NCBI GenBank assembly: GCA_963775445.1
Contig: CAVZIT010000004.1
Coordinates: forward strand, 558,001 to 622,000
Length of the DNA: 64,000 nt
Source: Dokdonella_A sp963775445
Lineage (GTDB): Bacteria; Pseudomonadota; Gammaproteobacteria; Xanthomonadales; Rhodanobacteraceae
Direction of reading: 5' to 3'
Each line of letters starts with the position of its first letter. The stretch's first letter is position 1. The position numbers and the translations under genes were made by a program. Under the pieces are notes generated by a model, which was not told the DNA's origin, did not search any database, and saw nothing but the letters and a program-made list of their open reading frames with translations. Positions 33,847 through 43,069 of the stretch are shown here, one piece after another.

Positions 33847-34905
33847 TCACGAAATCTCCAGCAAAGCACCGTGACTGCTGAAACCGGCACCGAACGAAGC
33901 CATCCAGCACAACCCGCCAGCTTTTTTCTCTGCGAGCACCGCCTTGAGCACGAAGAACACGAATGCGCTGCTCATGTTGCCGTACTCGAGCAGCATCCGC
34001 GCACTGTGATGCACATCGGTCTGCGACAAGCCGAGCTTCTCGCGTAGTGCGGCAAGGACATCGCGACCGCCGGCGTGCCAGATCCAGGTGCTGATTTGCG
34101 ATTGGTCCATGTCCTCGGCGGTCAACACGGCCTGCAATACCCGTTGCGCATAGTCGGCGGCCAATCCAGGAACGGCGCGGGTCAGGATATTGCGCAGCAA
34201 GCCGTTGTGTTTGTCGAATCGCAGCGCATCGCGTTCTGCCGGATCGACCAGCGACGCCGCGGCGCGCCACCGCACGCTGCGCCGTCCCGGCTTCGGTTGC
34301 GCGGAAAGCAGCGCGGCGCCCGCGCCGTCACCGAACAGGCATGCGCTGATCAGCACGCCCGGATCGTCGTCCAGGTACATCGCCGCACTGCTGATTTCCA
34401 CGCATACCGACAATACGCGTTGGCTTTGGCCGGAGGCTATCAGCGCGTGCGCGGTGCGCAGGTTTGGTAGCGCCGCACCGCACCCCTGGCCAACCAGGTC
34501 CAGCGCCTGGACGTCCGCGCGCAACCCTAGCGATTCGACGACGTAGCTGCTCAATCCCGGGCATAGATATCCGGTGCAGGTGCTGATGATTACCGCGTCA
34601 ACGCTGTCCGCCGACAGCCCGGCGTCGACGATCGCTCGCTGCGCCGCCTGCGACGCAATCAGCGGTGCGTGCTTGACGAAACGTGCGTGCAGGGTGTTGG
34701 CATCGATGCAGAACACTTCGTCCAGCGATTCCAGCGCCAGGCGCCGCGCGTCGATTCCGTTGTCGCGCGCGAGAACCAGCTCGGCGATGATCCGTGCGCG
34801 CCGGTTCAGCCGTCCAAACCATGGAGACGCCTTGAACGCATCCCAGCATTCGGCCTTGGTGTATCGCTGAGCCGGGTTTGCGGTGCCAAGCCCAACGATA
34901 TACAT
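33847..34905 (-). CDS. Type III polyketide synthase (chalcone/stilbene synthase-like)
   Basis: The 352-residue protein has the catalytic triad of the family: Cys142 in DLVGQGCGAALPNL, His277 in ISTWIWHAGGRDVL, and Asn310 in LLEYGNMSSAFVFF. It condenses malonyl-CoA onto an acyl starter; bacterial relatives make alkylresorcinols or alkylpyrones. The starter cannot be told from sequence. It is the first gene of a three-gene operon with a methyltransferase and a flavin oxidoreductase, a known arrangement in several proteobacteria. Confidence 0.94.
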   Translation of the reverse strand: MYIVGLGTANPAQRYTKAECWDAFKASPWFGRLNRRARIIAELVLARDNGIDARRLALESLDEVFCIDANTLHARFVKHAPLIASQAAQRAIVDAGLSADSVDAVIISTCTGYLCPGLSSYVVESLGLRADVQALDLVGQGCGAALPNLRTAHALIASGQSQRVLSVCVEISSAAMYLDDDPGVLISACLFGDGAGAALLSAQPKPGRRSVRWRAAASLVDPAERDALRFDKHNGLLRNILTRAVPGLAADYAQRVLQAVLTAEDMDQSQISTWIWHAGGRDVLAALREKLGLSQTDVHHSARMLLEYGNMSSAFVFFVLKAVLAEKKAGGLCWMASFGAGFSSHGALLEIS

Positions 34906-35089
34906 GCGACCTCGATAGAGTGGGATGAGCTTGCCGTGTGGAATGGCGGAAAGACGATCGGCCTTGTATCACCGATCAGGATCGTATTGTTTGCAGCTTG
35001 CGCGACAACCTTCCGTGAATGGTCGGATCTGGAGCCGACGGTCATGCCGACTGGAGGCATTCTCTGCGCGCGCAGACGGCGTTGCACCT

Positions 35090-35971
35090 TCAAAGACCAT
35101 CTGCCTCCGCGACAGGTGATCGCCCGGGTCGCAATGCACTGCGCAGCAGCAGCGCAGCCGCGTACAGCACGACGGCGACGACGCCCCAGCGCAATGTCGC
35201 AAGCGGCAGCGACTTGACGATGTAGGCCGCGAGCAGCACCGCTGGAATGCCTCCCAGCGCGAGTCCGAGCGCGACGCGCAAATCGACGCGGACCGAACGC
35301 GCGAAGCGCAGGCCGCTGACCGGCATCAGGAACGCGCAGGCGCCCATCATCACCGGGAACGCGGCGGTCGGATTGAGCCCGAGCAGACTCAGCAGGATCA
35401 GCGATGGCGCGTACAGGCCGATGCCGAACGTCATCAGTGCGCCGAGAAGCACATGCACACCGACGGCGAGGACGAACAACCAGCCGTGCACGGCGAGCGC
35501 GCTGCCGCCAATCGGCAAAAGCTGCAGATTCGCGAGCGCGTACAACAGCGCCGCAATCAGCATCGCGACGCCGACGATGCCTTGTACCGCGCGCACCGGC
35601 AATCGCAAGACCAGCGGCGCACCGATCGTCGCCCCGACCACGGCAGCGACGATGCACGCGATCAGCAACGCCGGATCGACGCGCACCAGGTGGATGAATA
35701 CCAGCGCCTCGACGACGGTCGGCAACGCATGGCCCGTGTTCAACGTCGCCGGAATGAAACTGTCCGGCACCAGGCTGCGCAACTTCATGTACGCCGTGGT
35801 CGGCGCGAACGAGCCGATACCGAGCGTATCGAAGAAGTTGGTCACCGCACCCAGCGCGATTGCCTCGGCATTCGGTCGCAGCGCGTGGCGCCGCCGTGCG
35901 ATCGCAATCAGCGATGCAAGGAATATTGTCGCCAGCGTGGCAAGCGAAACCAGAAGCACCACCACGATCAT
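35090..35971 (-). CDS. TauE/SafE-family membrane permease
   Basis: About eight membrane helices are predictable in 293 residues, with the family blocks NFFDTLGIGSFAPTTAYMKL in the first half and VLLGALMTFGIGLYAPSLIL in the second, reflecting the internal duplication of TauE/SafE proteins. They export sulfite or sulfur-containing organics. The substrate here is unknown, and no sulfur genes adjoin. ATG at 35971. Confidence 0.87.
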   Translation of the reverse strand: MIVVVLLVSLATLATIFLASLIAIARRRHALRPNAEAIALGAVTNFFDTLGIGSFAPTTAYMKLRSLVPDSFIPATLNTGHALPTVVEALVFIHLVRVDPALLIACIVAAVVGATIGAPLVLRLPVRAVQGIVGVAMLIAALLYALANLQLLPIGGSALAVHGWLFVLAVGVHVLLGALMTFGIGLYAPSLILLSLLGLNPTAAFPVMMGACAFLMPVSGLRFARSVRVDLRVALGLALGGIPAVLLAAYIVKSLPLATLRWGVVAVVLYAAALLLRSALRPGRSPVAEADGL

Positions 35972-36318
35972 GCGAGCAACCTGCGGTCAGCCGGCGTCGG
36001 GCGAAGTCTTGCGCATTCCGCTTCGAGTTGCGAACGCCATTGGAAAGGAAAGACGATCGCTAAAAGCGAAGCGTACGAGCCGCGGCACATGGCTCTTGCG
36101 CAGCAACTGCGCCGGAAGTTTGCTGACAAACGAATTCGCGCCTTCGGGCTCATGTTGCACGCGTCGCCAGTCACGCGCTCCCGATTCGGCCTGCAGTGAT
36201 TGATCGCAGCGCGCCTTGTCCCTTCCCGCTCGGTTTTTGCGTTCTCTCGATCAGAGCGCATCGAGTTCGGTCGGAAGGGCGCCGGCGACTGCGGCCACAC
36301 GATCCAGGGAGAAACGTG
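35972..36318. other. Intergenic region of 347 bases
   Basis: This divergent spacer lies between the TauE/SafE permease and an exported protein. It contains a 36-codon frame at 36089-36199 that shows no likeness to any protein and is not called. GGGAGA precedes the ATG at 36319. No clear terminator or RNA was recognised. Confidence 0.4.
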
Positions 36319-37212
36319 ATGAAAATCGGATTTGCGTTGGCTGGCGTTGCATTGCTCGTCGGCTGCGGCGTCGCCTGGGCGGGCAATACGGGCACACTCA
36401 GGCTCCATGGGCACAACGTTGCCGTCACCGCAATTTACGCACACACCGAGCCCTCCGGGCCCGCGGGCAGCGACCTCATCGTCTTCAGCGACAGGGCCCG
36501 CGCCTCAAGCCGGGTCGAAAAAAAGGTGCGCGGCAGCTTCGCGACCATCGATGGCGGCGTATCGGCAGACACGGTATTCAGGGAGCTGTCCGATCGTGGT
36601 GCGCATCCGGTCGAACTGGTGATATCGCCGGCCTCCGCCGACGGAACGCGAATCGTGCAGCTTTCGATCATCGAGGCACGTGGCGGGCGGGTGACCAATC
36701 TTGATGGATCGAAGGTAACGTTGCACCTCGACCGGCTGGACGACAGACGCATCGAAGGCAATGCCAGCTATCGCGACAAGAAAGTCCGTATGGAACTCCA
36801 TTTCGCGCTGGACAAGAACCAGATCGGTCGCAAGACCGCGGCACTCACTGGCGACGCGGCACCACCGCCGCCGCCGCCACCACTGGAACCGACCAACCCG
36901 CGTGGCATGCTGATGGCAGCCGTCGATCTGCTCGAGGCCAACGCCGAGGAGTACTACCGGGGCCACAATCACTCATGGCCGTCTTCGGTTGAACAGGTGC
37001 TCGATCCAAACCTTCCCGCCCCTCGAAGTATCCAGTCACGCACGATAGGGTCGGAAGGCGTCATCAGCGTGGTGTTCAAGCCGGATGTGCCGAGGGTCGG
37101 CGGCAAGATGGTGAGTTTCACGCCGACACCGGATCCCGACCCGGCGAGCGATGGCGGGTTCATTTGGCAGTGCTCGACGCCCGGCATGACCGGCGACGAC
37201 ATCTGCCCGTGA
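36319..37212 (+). CDS. Exported protein with a pilin-like C-terminal domain
   Basis: A signal peptide or lipobox-like start (MKIGFALAGVALLVGCGVAW) is followed by a beta-rich domain (residues about 25-175), a Pro-rich linker (eight prolines, bases 36861-36888), and a C-terminal part that reads like the globular domain of type IV pilins: LLEANAEEYYRGHNHSWPSS, then GVISVVFK and DGGFIWQCSTPGMTGDDICP, with the two cysteines of the pilin D-loop. It lacks the prepilin leader, so it is not a standard pilin. GGGAGA precedes ATG 36319. Function unknown. Confidence 0.65.
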   Translation: MKIGFALAGVALLVGCGVAWAGNTGTLRLHGHNVAVTAIYAHTEPSGPAGSDLIVFSDRARASSRVEKKVRGSFATIDGGVSADTVFRELSDRGAHPVELVISPASADGTRIVQLSIIEARGGRVTNLDGSKVTLHLDRLDDRRIEGNASYRDKKVRMELHFALDKNQIGRKTAALTGDAAPPPPPPPLEPTNPRGMLMAAVDLLEANAEEYYRGHNHSWPSSVEQVLDPNLPAPRSIQSRTIGSEGVISVVFKPDVPRVGGKMVSFTPTPDPDPASDGGFIWQCSTPGMTGDDICP

Positions 37213-37308
37213 TCGGAACGACCTGCAGCTTGGAGAGCGAAGGCCCTGCTGCAAGTCATTTCCGGATTGCAGGGCAACTTGCGCACAGGACCTGGATCAG
37301 TGCCTCGG

Positions 37309-37986
37309 TCATGTACTGCGGTTGCGCGATCTGGCTCCGGCGCCTTTCCACAATACGAACAGCCGAACGGGCAATGGCACCGATGAAGGAAGGGTCAAAG
37401 CTCGGCCTTTGTTGAACGCCCAGCCACCGAGCGAACACAATTGGCCGATGGCGCTGCCGTCGCCGCCCTCGATTCGCAGCGTCGACGGTTTTCCAGGAAA
37501 AGCCCACGGGACGCGAATTGTCAGGCTTTCGGATCCGGGCAGCGCGTAACGCGCAACACGATGGCCGAACCAACCCGTGCGCTCGAACGTGCACAGCGCG
37601 CGAATTTCGCTCGATGCACTCGCGTCCGGCGCAACCAGTTCAGCAGTTTCATGCCAGGTCGCCCCCGGTGAGGCCCGGAAGGTCTCGTCGCCAATCGTGA
37701 TCGTCGCAGCGAACATGTTGTCCGTGATGGTGCCAACGTGGCTGTCGTCGTGATCCCGCACCACCATGACGACATCGGTCATGTTCCGCTCCCAGATCCC
37801 ATAGAGCAGGTCGGTACGATTCCAATCACCACCGGCAACGGTGTTCCACACCCAGTCGGCGTTGGTCTCCTGCAGCGTGTCCGCTTGCGCACGCGCGCCA
37901 ATTTTCAGGCTGGCGATGATCGTGACGGCGAACAGCCCGATCACGCCAAGCACCAATTCAATCAGCGTGGTCACGTCGGCAGACAT
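37309..37986 (-). CDS. Membrane-anchored protein of unknown function
   Basis: The 225-residue product has one N-terminal helix (IELVLGVIGLFAVTIIASLK), then a soluble region (NADWVWNTVAGGDWNRTDLL, DVVMVVRDHDDSHVGTITDN) and an arginine/serine-rich end. No motif was recognised. It is convergent with the pilin-like gene (96-base gap), and the 290 bases upstream of it are non-coding. Confidence 0.6.
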   Translation of the reverse strand: MSADVTTLIELVLGVIGLFAVTIIASLKIGARAQADTLQETNADWVWNTVAGGDWNRTDLLYGIWERNMTDVVMVVRDHDDSHVGTITDNMFAATITIGDETFRASPGATWHETAELVAPDASASSEIRALCTFERTGWFGHRVARYALPGSESLTIRVPWAFPGKPSTLRIEGGDGSAIGQLCSLGGWAFNKGRALTLPSSVPLPVRLFVLWKGAGARSRNRST

Positions 37987-38276
37987 TGGTTCGTTGTCGT
38001 CCTCTCACGTGAGGGCGGGTCGAAGTCAACCGTGCTCCGGTCGGTTTACGCGGCGCCCATTCACCTACAGGATATCGCCTGCCTGGCGACGCGAGGAGGC
38101 GCGATTGCTTTCCGATCAAATGACCACATCAACATGACTGAGACAATTGCCTTGCCGGATGAAATGCACCGCTGCGGTGGAACCAATCGTGCGCCAGGCT
38201 GGAGATCTTCCAAGCGAGCGTGGGCCAAACCGCCCGATCGCACGCAATCCGTGCGAACCCCGGTGATCATTCCGCA

Positions 38277-39539
38277 ATGAACGACCCACGCACCCCTCAC
38301 GTGCTGATTCTCGGCGGCGGCTTCGGTGGTCTTGCGGCGACGCGCGCGCTGGCCTCGGCGCCGGTTCATGTCACGCTGGTCGATCGCAGCAATCACCATC
38401 TGTTCCAGCCGCTGCTGTACCAGGTCGCAATGGCCGGTCTGTCTGCGCCGGATATCGCTGCGCCATTGCGCCACATCTTGCGCCGGCAACGCAACGTCAG
38501 CGTGATCATGGACGAGGCACGAAGCATCGACGTCGCCGCGCGCCGCGTCGCGTTTGCACACGGCGTGCTCGATTACGATTACCTGATCGTCGCAACCGGA
38601 TCGCGCCATGCGTATTTCGGCCACGACGATTGGGCAGACGATGCGCCGGGCCTCAAGACGCTGGACGATGCGCTGCGCATCCGTCGTCGTGTTCTCGAGG
38701 CGTTCGAATCCGCCGAGCGCGAATCCGATCCCGCCGCGAGGGCCAAGTGGCTCGATTTCGTCATCATCGGCGGCGGTCCCACGGGTGTCGAACTCGCCGG
38801 CACGCTGGCGGAAATCGCGCGACACACGTTGCCGCGCGAATTTCGCCAGAGCGATCCGCGCCGCGCGCATATCCACCTGGTCGAGGCCGGGTCGCGCGTG
38901 CTGCCAGCCATGCCCGAATCGCTTTCGCGCAAGGCCGAGCGGCAGCTCGAGAAACTCGGCGTCAACGTCGAACTTGGCCACGCGGTTACCGGTATCGACG
39001 GACAGGGTGTCGCGCTTGGCGAGCGGCGCATTGCCGCACGTACGGTGTTGTGGGCCGCCGGTGTTGCCGCATCGCCCCTCGGTCGGCAACTCGATGCACA
39101 AACCGATCGGGCGGGGCGAGTCCCGGTCGATGCAGATCTTTCATTGGCGGACCACTCCGAAGTATTCGTCATCGGCGATCTCGCCACCCTGAAGCAGGAC
39201 GGCGAAGCGGTGCCCGGTGTCGCTCCGGCGGCCAAGCAGATGGGAAAGTACGCGGCAATGGCCATCCGCGATCGCCTGGCGGGCCGCGAATCGAAACCGT
39301 TCCGCTATCGCGACTTCGGCGTGCTTGCGGCAATCGGGCGCATGGCGGCCGTGGTCGATCTGCGCGGTCTCAAGCTTTCCGGCGCGCTCGCGTGGTTGTT
39401 CTGGCTCCTCGCGCACATCTTTTTCCTGATCGGCTTTCGCAATCGCCTCATCGTGATGATCGACTGGATCTGGTCCTATTTCACCTACCAGCGCAGCGCG
39501 CGCATCATCGTCGGCGGGGATCGATGCGACCCGTCGTGA
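38277..39539 (+). CDS. Type II NADH dehydrogenase (NDH-2)-like FAD oxidoreductase
   Basis: Two dinucleotide folds are seen: FAD at LILGGGFGGLAATRAL (about 10-25) and NAD(H) at FVIIGGGPTGVELAGTLAEI (about 160-179), with FVIGDLATL near 300 and a C-terminal amphipathic/membrane part (LSGALAWLFWLLAHIFFLIG) that binds the membrane. NDH-2 oxidises NADH and reduces quinone without pumping protons. Length (420 residues) fits. ATG at 38277 follows a weak ribosome site. Confidence 0.92.
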   Translation: MNDPRTPHVLILGGGFGGLAATRALASAPVHVTLVDRSNHHLFQPLLYQVAMAGLSAPDIAAPLRHILRRQRNVSVIMDEARSIDVAARRVAFAHGVLDYDYLIVATGSRHAYFGHDDWADDAPGLKTLDDALRIRRRVLEAFESAERESDPAARAKWLDFVIIGGGPTGVELAGTLAEIARHTLPREFRQSDPRRAHIHLVEAGSRVLPAMPESLSRKAERQLEKLGVNVELGHAVTGIDGQGVALGERRIAARTVLWAAGVAASPLGRQLDAQTDRAGRVPVDADLSLADHSEVFVIGDLATLKQDGEAVPGVAPAAKQMGKYAAMAIRDRLAGRESKPFRYRDFGVLAAIGRMAAVVDLRGLKLSGALAWLFWLLAHIFFLIGFRNRLIVMIDWIWSYFTYQRSARIIVGGDRCDPS

Positions 39540-39620
39540 CAACGGATCCGGCAACCGCGGAAGCGTTGCGCGGGCCCTCGCGAACTGGCGTAGGATGGCG
39601 CCGGGGTGGGGAGGGAAGTC

Positions 39621-40412
39621 GTGACCGAGCTACCGCGAGGACAAGATCAGGTACCGTCCGAAGGGGTTCCGGAACCGCGGGGCGCGTTCCGGCAAAGAGG
39701 CGGCCGACTGTTCCGTCGTCTGCTCATCTATCACACGATCATCGCCGCGGGCCTGCTGCTGGGCGTTGCCCTGTTTCCGCAGTTCACGCACTACCTTCCG
39801 ATTGGCGGCGTCAGGGAACTGGTCCAGGGCGGGACGTTGAGCGTCAGCAAGGTCAAACATTCCGCGACGCCGGAAAACACAGAGCTGATGGACAATGTCC
39901 TCAAGGCCACCAGCGCTTTCGACCAGCTCGGTTATGCGCGGCAGCTGATCATCATCTTGACCGGCGTGTGGTTGCTGATGTTGCCGGTTTCGTGGGTCCA
40001 CAAGGGCATTCACCGGGCCAGTATCCACGATCACTCGCTGGATGAAACCGTGCTGATCCTGCCCGGCATTGTCGCTGCGCTGGTGCTGGTGGTTCAGCAC
40101 AGTCTGGCGCTGGCTTTCAGCCTGGCAGGCATCGTCGCCGGCGTGCAGTTTCGCCGCGCGCTTCAGGATACGTACGATGCGCTCTTCATCCTCGTTGCGA
40201 TTGGTACCGGCATCGCCGCAGGAGTCAGGGCGCTCGAGATCGCGGCCGTACTGACCGTGTTCTTCAGCTATGCGACTCTTTATGTCCATTACTTCGGGGA
40301 CGGCCTCGAATCCGATTTCCTGGCCCAGAAGAAAGAATGGAAAAAGAACCGCAAGCGCGCGGATGAACCAGGGGTGGCGGTAAAAGACGACGGTCGACGG
40401 GACGCGCCGTGA
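39621..40412 (+). CDS. DUF4956-like inner-membrane protein
   Basis: Four or five membrane helices are followed by the DUF4956-type block AGIVAGVQFRRALQDTYDAL, then FILVAIGTGIAAGVRALEIA. In other bacteria this family travels with CotH-like kinases and VTC polyphosphate-polymerase domains; here the CotH-like gene overlaps downstream but no VTC gene is present. GTG at 39621 has GGGGAGGG nine bases upstream and is favoured over the GTG at 39606. The C-terminal tail is Lys/Arg/Glu-rich and cytosolic. Confidence 0.75.
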   Translation: MTELPRGQDQVPSEGVPEPRGAFRQRGGRLFRRLLIYHTIIAAGLLLGVALFPQFTHYLPIGGVRELVQGGTLSVSKVKHSATPENTELMDNVLKATSAFDQLGYARQLIIILTGVWLLMLPVSWVHKGIHRASIHDHSLDETVLILPGIVAALVLVVQHSLALAFSLAGIVAGVQFRRALQDTYDALFILVAIGTGIAAGVRALEIAAVLTVFFSYATLYVHYFGDGLESDFLAQKKEWKKNRKRADEPGVAVKDDGRRDAP

Positions 40413-41530
40413 AAGCGCCGACGGCCGTGCGCACGCAAGCAGCCCGGGTCGCACCGAAGTCGTTTCCCGGCGCATGGCTTGCACATCTCGCTTGCGCGCT
40501 GCTGCTGATCGCCGTTGCACAATCGACGTGCGCCGCTCCACCCAAATCCAAGCCGCACAAGCCGGACAAACTGTTCGCGTCCGCCGATCCCTTGGTGCTC
40601 ACGATCACGGCTCCGTGGCGAGATCTTGTGCATGACAAGAAAGGGCCGGCTTCGTACCCGGCAACGCTCGAGTACACCGACGAGGCGGGGTCGAAGCACG
40701 ATCTCGCCTTGGCCGTCGAGCACCGCGGCCTGACCCGCTTGCGCCTCTGCGATTTCCCACCGATCAGGTTGCGGTTCGCGAAAGGGGTGGCCAAAGGCAG
40801 CGTGTTTCGCGGCAGCAAATCGCTCAAGTTGGCGACTCATTGCAAGAACGGCGAGCGTTCGGAGGAGTACTACGTCAAGGAGATGCTCGCCTATCGCATC
40901 TACAACCTGATGACCGATCTCAGTTTTCGGGTGCGACCCGTTTCGATCACGTATTTCGACAGCAAGCAAGCGTCAGCTGACGGCCCGCATTTCGGGTTTC
41001 TGATCGAGGATGATGGCGCGCTTGCGAAACGCAACGGCCTCAAGAAGCTTCGCGTTCCAGGAGCCGAGCTCGGCAAATTGGATTCGCTCGCCATCAACCG
41101 CTTTGCGCTTTTCGAATACCTCATCGGCAACACCGACTGGGCCGTGCTCAACGGCCCATCACCCGATCATTGCTGCCACAACAGCGTGCTGCTCGGTCCG
41201 AATCCACAAGGGACCATTTATGCGGTGCCCTATGATTTCGACTCATCCGGGCTGGTCGATGCGAGCTATGCGGTGCCGAACGCATCGCTGAAGATTCGCA
41301 ATGTAACTCAGCGTGTGTTTCGTGGATTCTGTGCGAAGAATGCGACACTCGAGGCGGCACGCCGCGAGTACCTCGAGCGCGAGCCGCAGATCCTCGATGT
41401 GGTTCGCAACGAGAGTCGCCTGAGTCCGCGCACCGGGGAAAACGCGCACGCCTATCTCTCGACGTTTTTCGAGATCTTGCGCGACGACGAAAAATTCGCG
41501 AAGGACATCAAGGAGAAATGCCGCAAATAG
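40409..41530 (+). CDS. Exported CotH-like protein kinase-fold protein
   Basis: A signal peptide (about residues 18-42, ending in CAA) is followed by a CotH-type fold: VFRGSKSLKLATHCKNG, YYVKEMLAYRIYNLMTDLSF, then FALFEYLIGNTDWAVLNGPS and AVPYDFDSSGLVDASYA, whose Asp residues resemble the metal-binding DFD of the kinase fold. CotH proteins phosphorylate secreted or coat proteins; the target here is unknown. GTG 40409 overlaps the DUF4956-like stop (GTGA). Its 3' end overlaps the convergent phosphatase by 23 bases. Confidence 0.75.
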   Translation: MKAPTAVRTQAARVAPKSFPGAWLAHLACALLLIAVAQSTCAAPPKSKPHKPDKLFASADPLVLTITAPWRDLVHDKKGPASYPATLEYTDEAGSKHDLALAVEHRGLTRLRLCDFPPIRLRFAKGVAKGSVFRGSKSLKLATHCKNGERSEEYYVKEMLAYRIYNLMTDLSFRVRPVSITYFDSKQASADGPHFGFLIEDDGALAKRNGLKKLRVPGAELGKLDSLAINRFALFEYLIGNTDWAVLNGPSPDHCCHNSVLLGPNPQGTIYAVPYDFDSSGLVDASYAVPNASLKIRNVTQRVFRGFCAKNATLEAARREYLEREPQILDVVRNESRLSPRTGENAHAYLSTFFEILRDDEKFAKDIKEKCRK

Positions 41531-42776
41531 CGGCCGATACGGCGGCATCCTTGCCGTAGGAATCGGTTTTCGCTTGCGCCGGTTGAGTCGCATTTGCGCG
41601 CGCATCGAGGTCCTGGGTCGGCGATGCCTCGAGTGCGGCCAGTTGCTGCTTGAGTGCGCTGTTGTCAGGCTGCAGCGCGACCACCTGCTGCAGATACTTC
41701 AATCGCCCGGCCGCAGCGTCTGGCAATTTGATCTTGCCACCGCGGTAGCCCGCAAAAAGTCCGTCCGATGTCACCTCGAGGTAGCCGACATGGCCGCCGT
41801 AATAGGCGGTCATGCCGACATCGATCTGGATCACACGACCCGCATAGCGCGGCCAGACGATACCGGCCGTGGGCGTGTGGCCGACGACGATGTAGTGGGC
41901 AACATGGTGTTGCAGGATGGCCTGCACGGTTTCGGCCGATGCCTCCGGCTCGTCGCCGGAAAGCCCACGGTACCAGAGCGGCCCTTGCGGATCGTTGAGG
42001 ATCGACTTTGCGAGCGGATCGTGCTTGCGCAATGCCTGGTGCGCTGCGTCTGTCAGTGAGGCAAGGCTGTTCTGGCAGTAGGAAGCGCTGATGCCACCGT
42101 GCACGAAAATCATGTCGTTGAGCTCGATCGCCACCGGCTCGCGATTGACCCATTCGAAATACTGCCCTTGCGGATTCCAGCGCGGGTTCCACGCCTGTTG
42201 ATGCTCGACCCAGCCGAGCGGGTGCTTGCTGTTCCAGTCCTGGCGGAAACTCTTCGGCAACGTTGCGAAGCGTTCGGGGTCACGCGCCTTGAGATCGGCC
42301 AGGACATTGGCGTAGTAGCGATCGCGCAATTCCCGCGCGTGCGGGCCGGCCAGCGCGGCGTATTCGCCTGCGGATGTATAACGCAGGTCGCCGTAGACGT
42401 TCATCGCCTCGTGGTTGCCCATGAGGTTGTGTACACGGCCACCCTCGCGCTCGGCCTCGTCGGCGAGCTTGCGCATATGCGCGATGATTTTCGCGGTATC
42501 GGCACCGCGATCCGGAATGTCGCCAACCTGCACGAGATGCGTATCACCGGCTTGCCAGCGGCCGCCCTGGTCGACGATTCCCGCCGCCTTCAGTGTCGCG
42601 ATGTAACTCGCGTAGTCGCCGTGGATATCCCCTATCGCGACGATCCGGTCCACGCCAGTCCAATGGTAGTCGTCGATCTTCCTCGGTGACGCCCACAGCA
42701 ACTGGCTGGCCAGCACGCTGCAAAGAAACGCAGCCCCATGCCTGAAACGTGCGCTGCGTGAATTGCTGCGGGCCAT
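41508..42776 (-). CDS. Exported calcineurin-like metallophosphatase (Shewanella-like phosphatase type)
   Basis: All metallophosphatase blocks are present after a signal peptide: DxH in VAIGDIHGDYASY, GDIPDRG, GNHE in VHNLMGNHEAMNVYGD, IFVHGGIS, and GHTPTAG. The order and RGLS loop (WYRGLSGD) recall the bacterial SLP/PPP-like group, which acts on phosphoprotein or small phosphates in the periplasm. A C-terminal helical segment contains LKYLQQVVALQPDNSALKQQ. GGAGGA lies eight bases before ATG 42776. Confidence 0.9.
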   Translation of the reverse strand: MARSNSRSARFRHGAAFLCSVLASQLLWASPRKIDDYHWTGVDRIVAIGDIHGDYASYIATLKAAGIVDQGGRWQAGDTHLVQVGDIPDRGADTAKIIAHMRKLADEAEREGGRVHNLMGNHEAMNVYGDLRYTSAGEYAALAGPHARELRDRYYANVLADLKARDPERFATLPKSFRQDWNSKHPLGWVEHQQAWNPRWNPQGQYFEWVNREPVAIELNDMIFVHGGISASYCQNSLASLTDAAHQALRKHDPLAKSILNDPQGPLWYRGLSGDEPEASAETVQAILQHHVAHYIVVGHTPTAGIVWPRYAGRVIQIDVGMTAYYGGHVGYLEVTSDGLFAGYRGGKIKLPDAAAGRLKYLQQVVALQPDNSALKQQLAALEASPTQDLDARANATQPAQAKTDSYGKDAAVSAAICGISP

Positions 42777-43069
42777 CAGCGGAGTCCTCCGCGGGATCGG
42801 AAGAGGTTGCGCAAGACCCGTCGTCAGTGCCTGCGCAGCGCAGACATCATACGCCGGCGTGTGGACGTCCTCGGATGTGTATCGCGGCTAGCTGACAGCG
42901 GGACCCGCGATGTGTCCGGTGTGCGCCGGCCAGGCGACAGACCCCAGCGGTCGCACGATGCACCCCATGCACGATCGATGGGGCCGCTCGCCATCAGCCT
43001 CGCTCGTGCACAGCGGACGATGCGCGGAACGCGATTGTCCCGGCAGCGTCTCTCCCTTTTTCCGATGGT

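Noticed and set aside
36089..36199. 36-codon frame before the pilin-like gene
   Set aside because: No ribosome site, no likeness, and position inside a probable promoter region.
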